Shown here piece by piece: positions 5,039-6,613 of a stretch of 6,613 nt of DNA (positions are counted from its first letter, which is position 1; each line of letters opens with the position of its first letter). The position numbers were made by a program, and so were the translations under genes. The notes below the pieces were generated by a model. That model saw nothing but the letters and a program-made list of their open reading frames with translations. It was not told the origin of the DNA and searched no databases. The stretch is taken from positions 1 through 6,613 of the forward strand of contig CALBTQ010000173.1 in the NCBI GenBank assembly GCA_937967875.1, read 5' to 3'. The DNA is from an uncultured Pseudomonadota bacterium. GTDB lineage: Bacteria; Lernaellota; Lernaellaia; Lernaellales; Lernaellaceae.

Positions 5039-6499
5039 TTATTCGACTGTCGGCGACGCCCAGACGGCCCCGTACGCCTCCATCATGTTTTCGCCGGCCA
5101 ATTCGCTGGGGCTCAACACGATCTGATAATAATACGAAAGGACGTCGTCGTACTGCGCCGGGGTGATCGTGTAGCCCAGCCAGTCCATGCCCAGCCCGAC
5201 GATCACCTGCGCGCTGCCGCCCATCAGTTCGCGCAGGGCGAAGCCGTAGGCAGTGGCGTACTCGCCGGGCAGCGTGGCGAAGCCCAGGCCGCCGACGGCG
5301 AAGGTGGCGATCGGCGTGGAGAACGTCTCGCCGACCAACGGCGCCTCGCGCGGGATCAACCCGGAAATGGCGGCCGCCCAGAACATGATGTTGTCCAGGG
5401 TCATGGAAAACTCGCCGGCCTCGTTGATTTGCAGGCGCTGCGATTCGAGCGGGGCGAGGTTGTACATGATCTCGGTCGCGTCGTCGGCGATCACCGTGGC
5501 GAATTCCTCGATCGCCTCCCAGGAGCCCCAGGCCAGGCCGAGGTTCCACGAGGGAAACGGATTGACTGGGTTCAGCGGCTCGATCGCGTCGCCGATCGCC
5601 CCCTGGATGAACAGGTGCGTGCCGCCGAAACGCTCGGCCATCAATCGGCGGTAGGCGCCCGGCCACCCGGCGGTCATCAGCTTGTTCTGCTGGCCCATGA
5701 TGGTCGGGTGGCACGCCCAGTTCATCAGCGTGCCCAGCAGTTCGCCGTCGGCATCGGTCGCCGCGACCACCGTCAGCGTGTCGTCGATGTCGCCATTGGG
5801 CTCGAAGTCGATGCGGTTTTCGTGATAGTCCGCCTCCGCGCCCACCGCCGTGGAGAGAATCGCCGGTTCGCGCGCCTCCCACGCGGCCACGCCCGCGGCG
5901 ATCGCACCGTCGATGATCGCGTCGATCACCTGCTCGTCGCGCCCCGATTCGATCGGAATCAGCGAGCCCCACAGCCCGACCGTGTCCGGGCCGCTGTGCA
6001 CGTGCGTCGCCGCGACGATCACGTTGACGTCGCTCAGGCCCAGTGCGGTCGCCACGCCCTCGCGCACACGCGCCGTTTCGGGCGCCATGATTCCCACAAT
6101 GTCCAGCACGATCAGAATCGCGGGCCGCGCGTTTTGCGGATCCTCGACCGCGAAGCCCAGCGCGTACAGCGGATCGTGCGTCCCCTCGGACCAGCGGCAA
6201 CTGTTGCGGGTGAACGCCGGCAAGCCATAGCCGCCGAGAATCACCGATTCGCACGGCGTCACCTCAATCTGCGAGAAGCCGACGCGCAGCCAATCGGCGG
6301 TCGGATCGACCGTATCGTCATCATCATCGACGGGGGTGGCGTCGTCATCGTCGGCGGAGGTGGAATCGTCGTCGGCGAGCGAATCGTCGTCATCGACTTG
6401 ATCGTCATCGTCGACTTGATCGTCGTCGTCATCGGAACCGCAGGCGGTCAGCAGCAGGACCAGACACAGAAAGGCAAACCACAGATGAGCAAACTTCAT
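5039..6499 (-). CDS. Lipoprotein with Asp-rich stalk and neutral-ceramidase-like zinc hydrolase domain
   Basis: A 486-residue lipoprotein. The signal peptide (1-19) ends in lipobox LTAC with C20 and Gly at +2 (outer-membrane sorting). Residues 23-65 are an Asp-rich linker (DDDD blocks split by QV, SLA, STSA and ATPV). From about 71 it reads as the N-terminal catalytic domain of the neutral/alkaline non-lysosomal ceramidase family: VGFSQIEVTP (73-82), DPLYALGF, ATHVHSGP (164-171, His166/His168), NWACHPT (260-266, His264), LPGEY (Glu413) and GYTITPAQY (Tyr443). In the bacterial and human enzymes these motifs supply zinc ligands His, His, Glu and Tyr. At the nucleophile site, where those enzymes have GDVSP, this protein has GDAIEP (303-308), so the Ser is absent. 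It also stops without the C-terminal beta domain of classical ceramidases. The substrate is therefore uncertain. ATG 6499 gives a normal short signal peptide; a TTG at 6529 in frame has no ribosome-binding site. Confidence 0.9.
   Translation of the reverse strand: MKFAHLWFAFLCLVLLLTACGSDDDDDQVDDDDQVDDDDSLADDDSTSADDDDATPVDDDDDTVDPTADWLRVGFSQIEVTPCESVILGGYGLPAFTRNSCRWSEGTHDPLYALGFAVEDPQNARPAILIVLDIVGIMAPETARVREGVATALGLSDVNVIVAATHVHSGPDTVGLWGSLIPIESGRDEQVIDAIIDGAIAAGVAAWEAREPAILSTAVGAEADYHENRIDFEPNGDIDDTLTVVAATDADGELLGTLMNWACHPTIMGQQNKLMTAGWPGAYRRLMAERFGGTHLFIQGAIGDAIEPLNPVNPFPSWNLGLAWGSWEAIEEFATVIADDATEIMYNLAPLESQRLQINEAGEFSMTLDNIMFWAAAISGLIPREAPLVGETFSTPIATFAVGGLGFATLPGEYATAYGFALRELMGGSAQVIVGLGMDWLGYTITPAQYDDVLSYYYQIVLSPSELAGENMMEAYGAVWASPTVE
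6305..6433 (-). repeat. GAC/GAT-rich repeat encoding the Asp linker (ceramidase-like lipoprotein)
   Basis: Imperfect runs of Asp codons encode blocks of three to five Asp separated by two to four other residues. It is shorter and less regular than the array in the neighbouring lipoprotein gene, but sits at the same place, directly after the lipidated Cys and before the folded domain. Confidence 0.82.
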
Positions 6500-6502
6500 G
6501 AG

Positions 6503-6570
6503 GCACCCAACTTTCCGCTTGAGCAGCAACAGTTTTACCGCGTGAACAACATGAAGATCATGTTGGGTGC
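6503..6570 (-). promoter_or_regulatory. Inverted repeat that could mask the ribosome-binding region of the ceramidase-like gene
   Basis: On the minus-strand transcript GCACCCAAC (6570-6562) is exactly complementary to GTTGGGTGC (6511-6503), which ends three bases before the ATG at 6499 and includes GGGTG, the only Shine-Dalgarno-like sequence available. The 50-base loop contains most of the 19-bp dyad. The upstream arm shares CAAC with that dyad, so the two hairpins cannot form at the same time. Regulatory meaning is inferred. Confidence 0.3.
6547..6565. promoter_or_regulatory. Perfect 19-bp dyad, operator or leader hairpin
   Basis: CAACATGA (6547-6554) and TCATGTTG (6558-6565) are perfect inverted 8-bp arms around AGA. 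The centre is 57 bases upstream of the ceramidase-like start codon. It could be a dimeric repressor site, or a short RNA hairpin in the leader. There is no T-run after it, so it does not look like a terminator. Confidence 0.4.
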
Positions 6571-6613
6571 AGGGATTGTGACATAAACGCCCAGGCTATT
6601 CAACGACGAATAG

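Larger units (their letters stand above)
6500..6613 (-). other. Leader region of the ceramidase-like gene, to contig end
   Basis: No gene is supported here. I find no sigma70 pair with good spacing, so the promoter may lie beyond the contig or use another sigma factor. The region holds a 19-bp dyad (6547-6565), an inverted repeat reaching to three bases from the start codon (6503-6511 with 6562-6570), and a small six-base inverted repeat (CTATTC 6596-6601, GAATAG 6608-6613) at the contig edge. Confidence 0.5.

Noticed and set aside
4887..6254. 455-residue minus-strand frame over the ceramidase-like gene
   Set aside because: Arg/Gly-rich translation in an alternate frame of a recognised gene, typical of GC-rich DNA. 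It has no credible start.
5429..6586. 385-residue plus-strand open frame
   Set aside because: Antisense to the ceramidase-like gene. It is Arg/His/Val-rich with no family resemblance.

Overview
The window looks like one short contig from an Illumina draft or metagenome assembly. Bases 1-47 are the 3' part of the Illumina P5/TruSeq Read 1 adapter, not genomic DNA, so biology starts at base 48. The host appears to be a GC-rich Gram-negative bacterium: there are Shine-Dalgarno-led starts, two lipoproteins with Asp-free +2 positions (outer-membrane sorting), a two-Cache hybrid histidine kinase and an FHA protein. Lipobox proteins with very long Asp-rich linkers are a style I associate with environmental Deltaproteobacteria/Myxococcota-like lineages and related candidate phyla. 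That placement is inference only; there is no rRNA or marker gene here.

Layout. 48-330: a non-coding, AT-richer leader with four helically phased heptads (KTGTYCC, 119-154), overlapping GGAACA/TGTTCC arms and a plausible sigma70 promoter (173-201). 331-3138 (+): a membrane hybrid sensor kinase (TM, tandem Cache, TM, HAMP-like, PAS, HisKA with HDFNN, HATPase, REC), with no dedicated response-regulator gene in the window. 3139-3247: a short convergent intergenic stretch with a possible weak terminator. 3248-3583 (-): a minimal stand-alone FHA-domain protein. 3689-4969 (-): a lipoprotein with an Asp-rich pentapeptide linker followed by a domain that reads as a seven-bladed beta-propeller. 5039-6499 (-): a second lipoprotein with a similar Asp-rich linker, carrying a neutral-ceramidase-like zinc hydrolase domain. 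Its metal ligands look intact, but the usual Ser nucleophile is not where expected. 6500-6613: the leader of that gene, with a perfect 19-bp dyad and an inverted repeat that could occlude its ribosome-binding region.

The three minus-strand genes run in the same direction (ceramidase-like, propeller, FHA), but the 69-bp and 105-bp gaps each contain a promoter-like sequence, so they may be separate units. Both lipoproteins probably display a folded domain beyond the outer membrane or in the periplasm on an acidic stalk. The kinase and the FHA protein are signalling proteins using different chemistries (His-Asp versus phospho-Thr recognition). Nothing in the sequence directly ties them to the lipoproteins beyond proximity.
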